Shown here: positions 1 to 9,425 of the stretch, in pieces
How the letters are laid out: every line of letters begins with the position of its first letter
How positions within the stretch are numbered: position 1 is the first letter of the stretch
DNA from: Hydractinia symbiolongicarpus
Taxonomy: Eukaryota > Cnidaria > Hydrozoa > Anthoathecata > Hydractiniidae
Direction: 5' to 3'
Length of the DNA stretch: 64,000 nucleotides
Assembly: GCF_029227915.1 (NCBI RefSeq)
Contig: NC_079883.1
Location: forward strand, 2,478,001 to 2,542,000
Made by a program: the position numbers and the translations under genes
Notes under the pieces: model-generated
The model's database searches: none
Told to the model about the DNA's origin: nothing
Seen by the model: only the letters and a program-made list of their open reading frames with translations

Positions 1-1635
1 CATAACAATACACACTTTTCATCTTACCTAAAAAATAATAATAGTAACTCATTATTCTTTAACCCTGTAACAATAGAAGAAGTTTTAAAGATCATAAATA
101 ACCTTGATTTAACCAAAGCATCGGGCCCAAACAGTGTCCCTAATCTTATCTTAAAACAAGCCAACATAGCAATTTCTGCAATATTAACCAAACTTTTTAA
201 TCTTTCCCTACAACAAGGTGTATTCCCAAACATATTAAAGATGGTTAGTGTCATACCAATCTACAAGAATAAAGGGTCTCCTCTTGATCCAAATAACTAT
301 AGACCCATATCATTATTAAGCAATTTGGATAAGATCTTTGAAAAAATAATTAAAAACCGATTAATTTCTTTCCTAGATTCTAATAAAATTATAACCAATA
401 AACAATTCGGATTTAGGACCAAACATTCAACCACCCATGCACTAATTAGTCTCACTGAAACTATTCGACAAAATTTAGATAATTGTAAGTTTGCATGTGG
501 AATCTTCATAGACCTTCAAAAGGCCTTTGATACTGTATCACACGAAATTCTCCTTTCAAAGCTTGAACATTATGGAATTAGAGGTGTAACAAACTCCTGG
601 TTTCGCTCCTATCTCAGCGATAGGGTACAATATGTCTCCCTAACTAACACCAAATCTAAAAAACTTTTTATTAAACATGGAGTTCCCCAAGGTTCCGTTC
701 TTGGTCCTATTTTATTTTTACTTTATATTAATGATTTAATTAACTCAATAATTTTTTCAGAAATTTTTCATTTTGCAGATGACACTTGCATGTTATATGC
801 TAACCATAATCTGAAAAAAATGCAGAAGCATTTAAATATAGATTTAAAATGTATATATAAATGGCTAACTGCAAATAAAATAGCATTAAATGTAGCAAAG
901 ACTGAAGTCATCCTATTTAGGCAAAGAAATAAAGCAGTCAACTATGATATAAGGCTGAAATTAAATGGAAAAAAACTTGAATTCTCATCTCATGTAAGAT
1001 ATCTAGGTATATTAATAGATGAATTTCTAGATTGGGATTTCCACATATCTTATATTGGCAATAAATTAAGAAAAACAAATGGAGCTCTTTGCAAACTAAG
1101 ATATTATGTGCCTAAGGATATCCTACTTTCAATTTACCATGCATTATTTTCTTCTCATATTTCTTATAGTCCGCAAGTGTGGGGTCTCACTTCAAAGTCG
1201 TGTAGAATTTTTCGCTTACAAAAAGCTGCTCTCCGAATCATTACTTTTTCTAAATTTAACTCACCATCAAATCCTATTTTTCTTAATCTTAATATTCTTA
1301 CTCTTTCAGATCTTATAAAATTTCTCAACATTATTTTAACTTTTAATATTATAAATCTGCATTCTCCAGGTAATATTTGTGATATATTTAAATTGGTCTG
1401 CCATTCATCTAATCATTCAACAAGAAGTAAATCCATTAAACTTCTAGCTAGACCTTCTGTTAGGACTACCTCATTTGGTCTCAAATCTATACGTTACCAA
1501 TCTATTATTAATTGGAACAATATCCAACAACACTTTCACCAATACGACCTAGCCTCTCTCACTCTAAAACAATTAAAAAAAATCTGCAAAACTTATCTTC
1601 TGGATTGCTATAACACTAATCTCTCCACTGCATAA
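1..1635 (+). CDS. Reverse transcriptase of a CR1/L2-like LINE (5' truncated by window)
   Basis: The frame is open from base 1, so the ATG at 241 is internal and not the true start. It would copy element RNA into DNA at a nicked target. RT motifs are seen in order: the NNYRPISLLS motif near residue 98, FIDLQKAFDTVSH near 168, GVPQGSVLGPILFLLYINDL near 227, and the catalytic FADDT box near 257 (bases about 771-785). The C-terminal thumb region continues to a normal stop at 1,633-1,635. The endonuclease domain would lie to the left. No internal stop or frameshift is seen. A Jockey-superfamily relative of CR1 is the main alternative. Confidence 0.88.
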   Translation, partial: HNNTHFSSYLKNNNSNSLFFNPVTIEEVLKIINNLDLTKASGPNSVPNLILKQANIAISAILTKLFNLSLQQGVFPNILKMVSVIPIYKNKGSPLDPNNYRPISLLSNLDKIFEKIIKNRLISFLDSNKIITNKQFGFRTKHSTTHALISLTETIRQNLDNCKFACGIFIDLQKAFDTVSHEILLSKLEHYGIRGVTNSWFRSYLSDRVQYVSLTNTKSKKLFIKHGVPQGSVLGPILFLLYINDLINSIIFSEIFHFADDTCMLYANHNLKKMQKHLNIDLKCIYKWLTANKIALNVAKTEVILFRQRNKAVNYDIRLKLNGKKLEFSSHVRYLGILIDEFLDWDFHISYIGNKLRKTNGALCKLRYYVPKDILLSIYHALFSSHISYSPQVWGLTSKSCRIFRLQKAALRIITFSKFNSPSNPIFLNLNILTLSDLIKFLNIILTFNIINLHSPGNICDIFKLVCHSSNHSTRSKSIKLLARPSVRTTSFGLKSIRYQSIINWNNIQQHFHQYDLASLTLKQLKKICKTYLLDCYNTNLSTA

Positions 1636-1819
1636 AAAAGATTTTACTAAAAAATTTTTTTTTGTAGTGTCATACTGCTTATTGCAATCGTTTGATCTTA
1701 TATAGGTGGCCATCACCTACATTAGTATTTATACTATCTGATGGTCTCCCCGTAGGTATTTATTTAATGTAAAATATAAAGTTATCTCACACGAAATAAA
1801 TACTACTACTACTACTACT
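1..1819 (+). mobile_element. CR1/L2-like LINE, 3' part, with (TAC)n tail
   Basis: The left edge of the window cuts into a non-LTR retrotransposon. It comprises an open reverse transcriptase frame to 1,635, a short AT-rich 3' UTR, and an ending in about six TAC triplets (1,801-1,819). A short microsatellite tail instead of poly(A) is usual for CR1/L2-type LINEs. The 5' end and any target-site duplication lie outside or could not be recognised. The intact frame suggests a fairly young copy. Confidence 0.85.
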
Positions 1820-2613
1820 AGCTAATAGGTAAACTTCTCAAGACATTATATGAAATTGCAAACATTTGCCTGTTCAAAATTTTACTAGCGCCTTCATGAT
1901 GACTTCCCAGTTTACAGGAAGTTTTACCAAGCTGTCTTTACAAGAAATGGTGCAAACTTTACACAGCTTGTAGTCTCCATCATAGCTTAGAGTGGTTATA
2001 ACTTTCGCACTTTGTCAGTCAAGGATAACCGCAAAATAGGCTATCACGCTAAATTAGGATAGTAGCTTGGTTAGGAGATTTTCCATAGCCTAGTTAGGAG
2101 ATAATCTCATATTTAGGAGATGTGTTTTCTTTTTTTACAATTATCTCGACAACCACATCTTGTTGTGTCAACTTTTTTTGGAGTTTTGTTGCTCATTACA
2201 TCATCTTTGTTTGAGCAAAATTTCTTATAGTTTGCTTCACGGGACTAAAAATGAAACGTCAAAAATCTTTGGATCGGCTAGTTAGACAAGAAATAGTCTA
2301 TTTAGGTTATGTGCGTTACCATGTTGAAAATATGCGTGCAGCAAATTTAGCCTTTCTTCAGAGGCAACTGTGGCCGTAAAACAAATAAGCCGTAACACAG
2401 AGGATGCATTCTTAATCAAAACAAACAAAACGCTATATTTTCTGACAGCACAAATAATAAAGAAAAATATTTTTGGACCATCAAAAGGAAGTTCTATAGA
2501 ATGTTTTTAGCTAATAAAATCATTGCGATAAATAGGCTATCATAGACTAATTAGACTATCATAGCCTAATTTGCAGTTATCCCTCTGACTGTTTGTGCAT
2601 GGTTGACTGGTTT

Positions 2614-2845
2614 GATTTCATTTGGCAGCGATTCAATATGGGTTAGTGAATGTTATCATAGCCCTTGGTTAGCCAAAGCAATGTGAGGGAAATTGGGGAG
2701 ATGGCACATTGTGTGCGCCATTAGATGTATGTTGCAGGGAGTTGTGTCTGGTTGCTGATTGCGGTGTAATTTGGGTCTGCGTATATAGCTCAAAATGAGC
2801 TTTAAATACTCTAGGACACCTAAGCCATGGCCCCTCCTGGTTATA
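2614..2845 (+). repeat. SINE-like dispersed repeat, copy 1
   Basis: This stretch resembles 60,588-60,780. Both contain CGATTCAATATGG, then GTGAATGTTATCATAGC, GCAATGTGAGGG and TCAAAATGAGC in the same order and spacing. A third partial match, GTGAGGGAAATTGGG, lies on the minus strand near 17,600. No RNA polymerase III box or tail was clear, so the class is uncertain. Confidence 0.5.
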
Positions 2846-3157
2846 ATGGACAGGGTATCTATCTCTAGCTATAACCAGCAACAGACAGTTTCCACAGTTT
2901 CCACACATCGCACAAATTTATGCGCTATTGCTGCTACCATATTTCATCTTGAGCACAGCCTCTTAATGTTATTTTGGATCCTGTGAAACATCGAAGAAGA
3001 ACTGAAGCAGGACCGACATCAAACGAACCTCCAACGAACCTCGGAACTCTCTCTATTGATTTTTTCTGATGGAAACGCTTACGCCAAAAAACTAAGCAAA
3101 CTATCTCTGTTATGCCAAAAGAAAGGTTTTTTAAGCGAATTTATTTTTAATTGCTTC

Positions 3158-3219
3158 AGAATTTTAAAACCACCAGCTTCGAAGGAAAGTTCCTTCGAAG
3201 CTGGTGGTTTTAAAATTCT
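3158..3219. repeat. Perfect 30-bp inverted repeat with 2-nt spacer
   Basis: The arms 3,158-3,187 and 3,190-3,219 are exact reverse complements around the dinucleotide AG and would form a near loop-free hairpin or cruciform. The core is ACCACCAGCTTCGAAGG. It sits directly left of a short inverted-repeat element and may be part of a composite element. Confidence 0.85.
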
Positions 3220-3246
3220 CTTTAAAGCCCCAACCTCTTTAAAGCC

Positions 3247-3349
3247 CCAACCTCTTCCCCAGGGCCATTTAGGCTTTTTTGCATCAAGACGAAACCTTTA
3301 GATTCCTTCCAAATGTAAAAAACCTAAAAAACCTTGGGGAAGAGGTTGA
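3247..3349. mobile_element. Short inverted-repeat element (AACCTC-CCCCAGG family)
   Basis: The ends are CAACCTCTTCCCCAGGG on the left and the reverse complement of AACCTCTTCCCCAAGG on the right, about 100 bp apart. Related ends occur at 41,056-41,131, 42,993-43,060 and 56,296-56,388. This is a non-autonomous, MITE-like family with no coding capacity. The parent transposon is not recognised. Confidence 0.6.
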
Positions 3350-4091
3350 CTTCACCCTTACTATGGGTAAAAAAAGTCGGCAAATAAAAAATTGAACTAA
3401 ATTTGACTAAATTTTGAAGTTAGTTATTTTTTGCGGACAAATTTTCAGATTGAAAATGGCCACGGAAAGTTTGATTTTTGAGCTTTTGTTATATCAATAA
3501 AGACTTCAACACGGGCACAATGAAAACTATACAAATTATTTAATTTTAATGATTATTTTTTCTCTTTTTTTTTAGTTGAACATTTTCTCTACTTTGATCC
3601 TTAACTTCTTCTTCATTTTTTTTCTTCAGCTCTCTTTTGTCCTCTGCTACCCTTACTTGATTAAAGCGTTATTTAGATTGATTTTCGTGTTCTCTCTGTT
3701 ACCGTTATGGATTCATAAATGCTGCATTAAAGATGGCAAAAAAGGAGAAAAAATCAGCAAAAAGATGGCCGGCAAAAAATATTAGTCACTTACTTAGCAA
3801 AAATGTGGTCAATTTTTGATGTGTTTTTTTACCGATAAGGTACCCCACATCTTCTGTGCATAACAGAAAACGATTTGGCTAGTTATTGTAAAATTATTGC
3901 TGGCAGCAATAAAGTTAGTGCACAGAGATTTGTCGCATATTGGTTGCCTGTTATCGCGGGCGCACAGTTGTGATAACACGTGCTAATTTTATTTCTTACC
4001 ACCTGCTATAGTTCACGTCAATTTCTTAGACTTAAGTTAGCGATAAATGTGAAAATATTTAAAATGAATAACTCAGAGTTAAGAAACTAAG

Positions 4092-4372
4092 TTAGTAAGT
4101 AAGTAAGGGGAAGTTTTAATGTCCTTGGGGATTCCATTCTAATGACTGGCTCTACCTCCCCTCTGACTGTAACTTTGTTACATTACCGCGCAAGGGATAT
4201 GTATATCGCACAGCTCCAACTTGCTTGCCTGCCACACAAGCCGGTTAGCTGTTTGCACATGACACCAAATGGACTGACAACACTACATTTCAAATGCGCC
4301 GGAGTGAGGACTCGAATTTGTTAACCTTATGATTACAAGCCGAACGCGCTACCACAACACCATTATTTCGTT
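4092..4372 (-). repeat. tRNA-headed SINE, (TTAC)n tail
   Basis: Read on the minus strand, 4,372 to about 4,300 looks like a tRNA. It has a GTGGTAGCGCG stretch resembling an A box, an anticodon-arm-like TTCGGCTTGTAATC, and a T-arm/B-box ATTCGAGTCCT. The element continues for about 200 bp and ends in repeated TTAC (plus-strand 4,095-4,107). The acceptor stem does not pair, so it is not a working tRNA gene. A degraded tRNA pseudogene is the alternative. Confidence 0.5.
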
Positions 4373-4713
4373 ACCAAAATCTTTTTTCGTATGTTCAGTC
4401 GTAGGAAATACATCACGATTGTATGAATGGTTATTGTTGAGTCAAAGGTGTTTTTCAAAAAAGGTTTGCTTGTCGGGTAAGACCAAGAAATTTTCAGGAA
4501 TAAAATTCCGCGGATAATGTTTTTTGCATTTTATTAGAATTAAATTTCGCGGAAAATGTTTGATTTTTATTACAGAAAATTTAAGAACTTTCGATATTTA
4601 TCTGAGAGCTCTAGCGACATAGTTTGAGCATTAAAATTATAGCCTTTAGTAACAAGAACACAAAAATGAATGTTCTGGCGATGCTTTTTCCAAATTGTTG
4701 AAATATACCTTAC

Positions 4714-4876
4714 GTGACAAAGACGCAATTTTGGTCACGTAACCGAAGCCTATACCAAGACGTTATTTTGGTCACCTGACAGAAGCCCATACAAAAACGC
4801 AAATTTTTGTCATTTGACAAATCTCACACATAAACGCAATTTGGTCATGTGACAGATGCCCATGCATAAACGCAAA
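4714..4876. repeat. Minisatellite, about four degenerate units of ~46 bp
   Basis: Units of the form GTGACA-GAAGCCCATAC-AAACGCAATTTTGGTCA repeat about four times with substitutions. No coding potential was found. Confidence 0.6.
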
Positions 4877-5117
4877 TCTTGCAAGGGTGAGGTAATGAAA
4901 ATGCAGATATTCGATAAGCGGCGACAAATGAGTTTGAGGGATTTAACTTAAAATTGAGCGTTCATTTTTGTGGCGATAAAAAGCAAAATAAAAGTTTACC
5001 TCCTGTGAAAAAAATAAGTTGATTTTATACGAAAAGGCTTGAAAAGTTGTCTAAGAATCTTTTCATTTTGGTAAAAATTGTTACGTCGTATAAGATATAG
5101 AGCGTATAGTTATGCGA

Positions 5118-5262
5118 AATTATGACATCATCAAACAGCTCTGAAACAACCTATTACTGTTTTCACTAAGACTAAATATTAAAATTATTTCATTTAAAAA
5201 TATTTTTGTTTGAAAATTCAACACTTCACTCAGAGCTACTTGATGATGTCATCCGATTACAA
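5118..5262. repeat. Imperfect inverted repeat around TGACATCATCAA
   Basis: TGACATCATCAAACAGCTCTG near 5,124 is mirrored by CAGAGCTACTTGATGATGTCA near 5,230, with one mismatch over about 21 bp and a spacer of roughly 85 bp. It may be a small MITE remnant. Confidence 0.4.
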
Positions 5263-6167
5263 TCCCTAGACAATTTCCAAGGCGTCTTATTTGAAATCAA
5301 CGTGTTTTTAGGTGAGAGGTAAGAAATCAAATGTATTTCTTTTGATGTAAACATGAGGAAGACCTATACGCAAATTTTTGACACTTGAATATTTTTTTGG
5401 TCTCTCGTTCTTCCTTTATGTTAAATTAAAATTCAGATTTTCAAGATTTCGTTTTTCATGTTCCTTACCTAAAAAACAAAGTGTTATGATTTCAGGATTT
5501 TAATAAAGGAGATTCGTTCTGATATATACATCGATTGCATCTCATACGCAACTTCCAACTTTCATAACGATTTCAAAGATTAAACCAACACAAAAAAAAA
5601 AAAAAAAAAAAAAAACCAAAAAACAAAAAAAACACACTTATTTTCTTCGATCATACACATTATTTCATTAAAAACATTTATACCAGAAATCAACATAATT
5701 TTCTACAAATAATTTTTTTCTTTAAACTTATCACAAATGCAACAAGAAAACAGCTGATCTGCGCTGCACAGAAAACGCAATATTTTCTAAATCCGAGCAA
5801 AAACTTGAAAAATAAAAGTTGGAGAAATGTATCAAAAGAATATATCCGTATTTTTTATAGCAAATTGAAGCAAGAAGTCTCAAAATTTTTTAACTATGTT
5901 AATCAGGGAAGTTGGCATGCAAGCTAAATTTTTCTGCCTATTGTTTAATCAAAAAACGAACGACCATATTGAGTAGAGAAGATAGAAAGAGGGATAAATC
6001 ATAAAAAATAAACAAAAAATCAAAAATATATATACTTTTATATGCTGTGGGTTTTTGAATCTCAACGTTAGAAAAGATTAAAAGGGAGACAAGAACACTT
6101 TTTTTAACACAACGTACCCGATTTTATTAGCCAATAAAAAAGCTCATTTCTTATTCGTCACCTGCGT

Positions 6168-6222
6168 GTACAAAAGCAACCAATCAGCGTCCCGCACTGA
6201 TAGGTTGCTTAATTTGTACAAC
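6168..6222. repeat. Hairpin-forming imperfect inverted repeat
   Basis: GTACAAAAGCAACCAATCAG is followed after about nine bases by a near reverse complement (CTGATAGGTTGC then TTTGTAC). It lies some 190 bp beyond the predicted poly(A) signal of the RalGAP gene. Function unknown. Confidence 0.45.
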
Positions 6223-6407
6223 GCGTTATGAATTATGACTTGAAGCTCCAAATTCAAACCTAAATGTCGGGTGCGGTTTCTGTTTAAACATTACATATTA
6301 TTTCCTTTTTTTTACAAAATCTTTTTAAACTATAAGTTTTTTTTAATTTTAAATATTCACAGATTAGAAACGAACATATATCATCAGGCAGTTCAATTTT
6401 TCGGTCA

Positions 6408-6413
6408 TTTTAT
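6408..6413 (-). promoter_or_regulatory. Polyadenylation signal AATAAA of the RalGAP-alpha gene
   Basis: Plus-strand TTTATT reads AATAAA on the gene strand, about 60 nt past the stop codon at 6,473. This would give a very short 3' UTR. Position and hexamer are seen; use of the site is inferred. Confidence 0.5.
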
Positions 6414-6472
6414 TAACATTTCGCTCTAAGATTAGCGAAGAATAACATCACGTGATCAAGTCACCCAACAAA

Positions 6473-9425
6473 CTAATCCCCAGTCTTTTCAGTAGAACCA
6501 AACATTGGTATTTCCACGGATGAAGCTTTTTTCTTAAGACGCTTTGTGATAGATTTTCTTCGATCTTTGTATTCTTTATTTTGGTCAGAATCCGACAGAA
6601 CAGCAGAAGGATCGTCATGTTGGATATTTAGGGACGTGTTTGATGCTGCACGATCTTTAAAAGAAAGTTTCACGTAGAAAAAAATTTAAATTCTGATTTG
6701 TTGAGTAAATATTGTTTTCTGAAAAACAAGAACCTTTCGGAAAATTTATTCCAAACTTCTTTAATTTCTACGCATATAGTTATTTTATTGACATGAGGGA
6801 GCCAGTGTTCTCCACCGCCTAGACTTTATAGTTAATTTCATTTTTCAAAATATATAAATTTATGATGAATTTTATTTTTCTCAAATTTTTTTTTCTTGGA
6901 AAATATAACCATACTTTTTTGTTTTTTAGTTAGTTTATTCTTGTATGTGCAAACGAGAAGATTAAAATATCAAAAAAAAATTCTGATATTTTCCTCGCTA
7001 CTCACGAAGTTTCTCGTCTAGATAAATTCGCTTTTTTATGCAAAAGAGACAATATCAATCTTCTCATTTTTTTTAACCTTGCTAAAGGAAGTCTTCACAA
7101 AAAATTAATCAACTTAAGGCACTTACAAACTTGATATTCTTGTTTCGTAATACTACTGCTTACTCGGCCACGAAATGGCTGTTCCGGCATGTCAAGCAGC
7201 TTGAGGACAGCTGACGGATCCGTCATTGTATTAGTCCGGGAGGGTGCGCTAAAGGTGCGATGAATGCCATCCACATCGTCAGAGTCACGGTGTGTCGTAA
7301 TGGGAGGCAGACCAGGTTTAAACAAACCGGAAACAAAATCTTCGAACGATGTTGGACGTACGCGATTTTTTGCGATGTCCCGGATACAACGCGCACGCTC
7401 TTCAAAACTACAGATGTCGTTAAGGAATTCTAAGTAGCCTAGGTATATACTCGTTAGCTGCAATACGAAAGCGAAGTTCCATTACCTGTTACAATGGTTC
7501 TAAGCGTGCGAACAAGAAAAGTGCAGTTCACGACAAAGAGTACAAATAATCGAATGACTTTTGAGAATTAAAAAATATAGAGAAAAATAAACAAAAAAGG
7601 ATACTGTCGTTTGTAAAATTTTATTGTCGATCTTTTTGCTCGACCAGCACTAATAGCGGTACTTCGAACCAATCGAGGCAATAGATCGCCGTCAACAATT
7701 GCGCCATCAAATAACGGTCCAAATGGAGGTATCTACACAATAAAATATTCTATTCTTTAAAATATGTACAGTTTAGACAGTAATTTAGGCTTTGTACGCG
7801 TTCCTTTCAGGAAAAAATGTTCACCTGGAACTTGAAAGAACGTGTCTCGCCTAAATTGATATCACACTTTGGAGCAGTCTGTTATCAATGCAAGCATCAA
7901 AAAGTATCATGTAGCCAAGGTTGCTATGCTCAAACAAATCTGCGTTCTTAGAGAGAGACGAATAAAGATACCTTGGGATTGCGATCAATTTGTATTCTGT
8001 ACAAGTTGTTTTGTAGCGGATAAATCACGATCATGACGTCGGCAAATTCGGTATTAATGATGCCACGACGGAAATCACGATTGTGTTCGGTCCAAATGAT
8101 ATGAACTTCGTCGTTACCAAGGTGGCGGAACTATAAATTTTAGGACATAATAATTTAAATGAATTGGGGTTGTTGCCTTGATTTTGTTTGAATTACAGGC
8201 ACCGTCCTTAAGTACTCATAGAAAAAACTACTCAGGAGACCCACCGTTGCACGCTGGGTGTAATACCAGTCTAAAGCTGTTTCGGCTGCCGTACATAATC
8301 GTGTATGTTTAACACGAAGTAGAATCGGCGGTCATATTGCAGATATAAGCCAGGTATTAATATAAGAGAAGAGACAGGCTTATCTACAGTCACAAAACAT
8401 ATAGGTTTGAAAATGAATAATTGGGCTGCGAAATAGTTAAGAAAACACTCACTTTAGTTTTCAGTTGTTCTTCTCCTTCACCAGGCATTCTCGTGGAAAC
8501 ATGAAAAATCACTTCGAGGGAGTGGGTTGCAAAGTAGGGGGCTGACACACCTGTTGACAAGTTCCGTTCCAAACCACCCATGAAGCCAGTGTGGGTTGAT
8601 AAATCAACCTGTTAGAAATATGGTGAGATTTTTATCAACTTATTTTCTACATGGATTAAAGCACTTTTTTCGACACCTTTGCAAAAATTTTTTTAACCTT
8701 AGTTTTATATAAAGAACTCACAATAAAGTAATGTAAGAATTATTTACAAAAATGACACTGCTTAACATAAACATATCAGGATTAGAAATTATTTGAGAGA
8801 AGACATACGAGGCAATTTTTTATAACTAGACAGAAACATTTTTAGAAATTTTTGTACTTTCTTTAGCAAATGATGGATATTCAAGGTTTTCAAGATTAAG
8901 GGTTTTAAATTTTAAAGTTTGTCAAAGTCAGTTGACACAACATGTTACTACGAGGCAAGTTTTATAACATAGGCAGAAACATTTTCAGAAGTATTCGTAT
9001 TTTAAGGTTTTCCATGTTTTTGCTTAGCAACTGATGGATGTACAAGTTTTTCAACGTCACCTAATCTAAATTTTAAGGGTTTTAAATTTTCAAGATTGTC
9101 AACGTCAGTTAGACACTCAACCTTACGCAGTTATCTACTTGAGTAATTGCTGTGCTTACAATGTTTCCGTAGGTTGAATGCGTAACTTCAAATGCAAGAA
9201 TCCTTTCGTAAAACCTGCACTAATAGCAACACTAATATGAACTGAAAAGGCTATCATGGGTAAGTAAAGTAGAAGGTCAATAAATAATAACACAATCTCA
9301 CCTCCCAGCCCATGCCAGAAAGAAATTCCTCAAACTTCTTACTTCCTGTACTATTAGAAAGAATCGAATGTTTGTCTTCCTGACCGGCACCGACATAGAA
9401 CACAGCAATCTTCTGGGTTTCACGG
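6473..9425 (-). CDS. RALGAPA1: RalGAP-alpha exons 36-41: Rap/Ral-GAP catalytic domain and C-terminus
   Basis: Exons: 9,302-9,425; 8,453-8,608; 7,972-8,130; 7,605-7,732; 7,127-7,407; 6,473-6,654. The domain starts with [19 protein letters not shown], continues through [15 protein letters not shown] and [17 protein letters not shown], and has the catalytic loop [11 protein letters not shown]. In this GAP family an asparagine 'thumb' supplies catalysis; N1897 in HLGND is the matching residue and is present. [12 protein letters not shown] and FEERAR follow. The tail (about residues 2,010-2,140) has FEDFVSGLF, serine-rich stretches and a lysine/arginine cluster ([10 protein letters not shown]), then ends at TAG. 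The enzyme is predicted to be active. Confidence 0.95.

Larger units (their letters stand above)
1820..6407. other. Intergenic, repeat-rich, no gene supported
   Basis: Between the LINE tail and the 3' end of the RalGAP gene I find only short open frames without family resemblance or codon structure. The interval holds a SINE-like dispersed repeat, a perfect 30-bp inverted repeat, one short inverted-repeat element, a tRNA-headed SINE, a four-unit minisatellite and an adenine run at about 5,588-5,620. These are listed separately. Confidence 0.6.

Noticed and set aside
4290-4375. A functional tRNA gene on the minus strand
   Set aside because: The 5' and 3' acceptor strands do not pair and the D arm is poor; a SINE head explains it better.
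7408-7463. Coding reading [16 protein letters not shown] directly before FEERAR
   Set aside because: No in-frame link to the preceding exon exists, and the stretch contains the U12 branch site TTCCTTAAC. It is intron.
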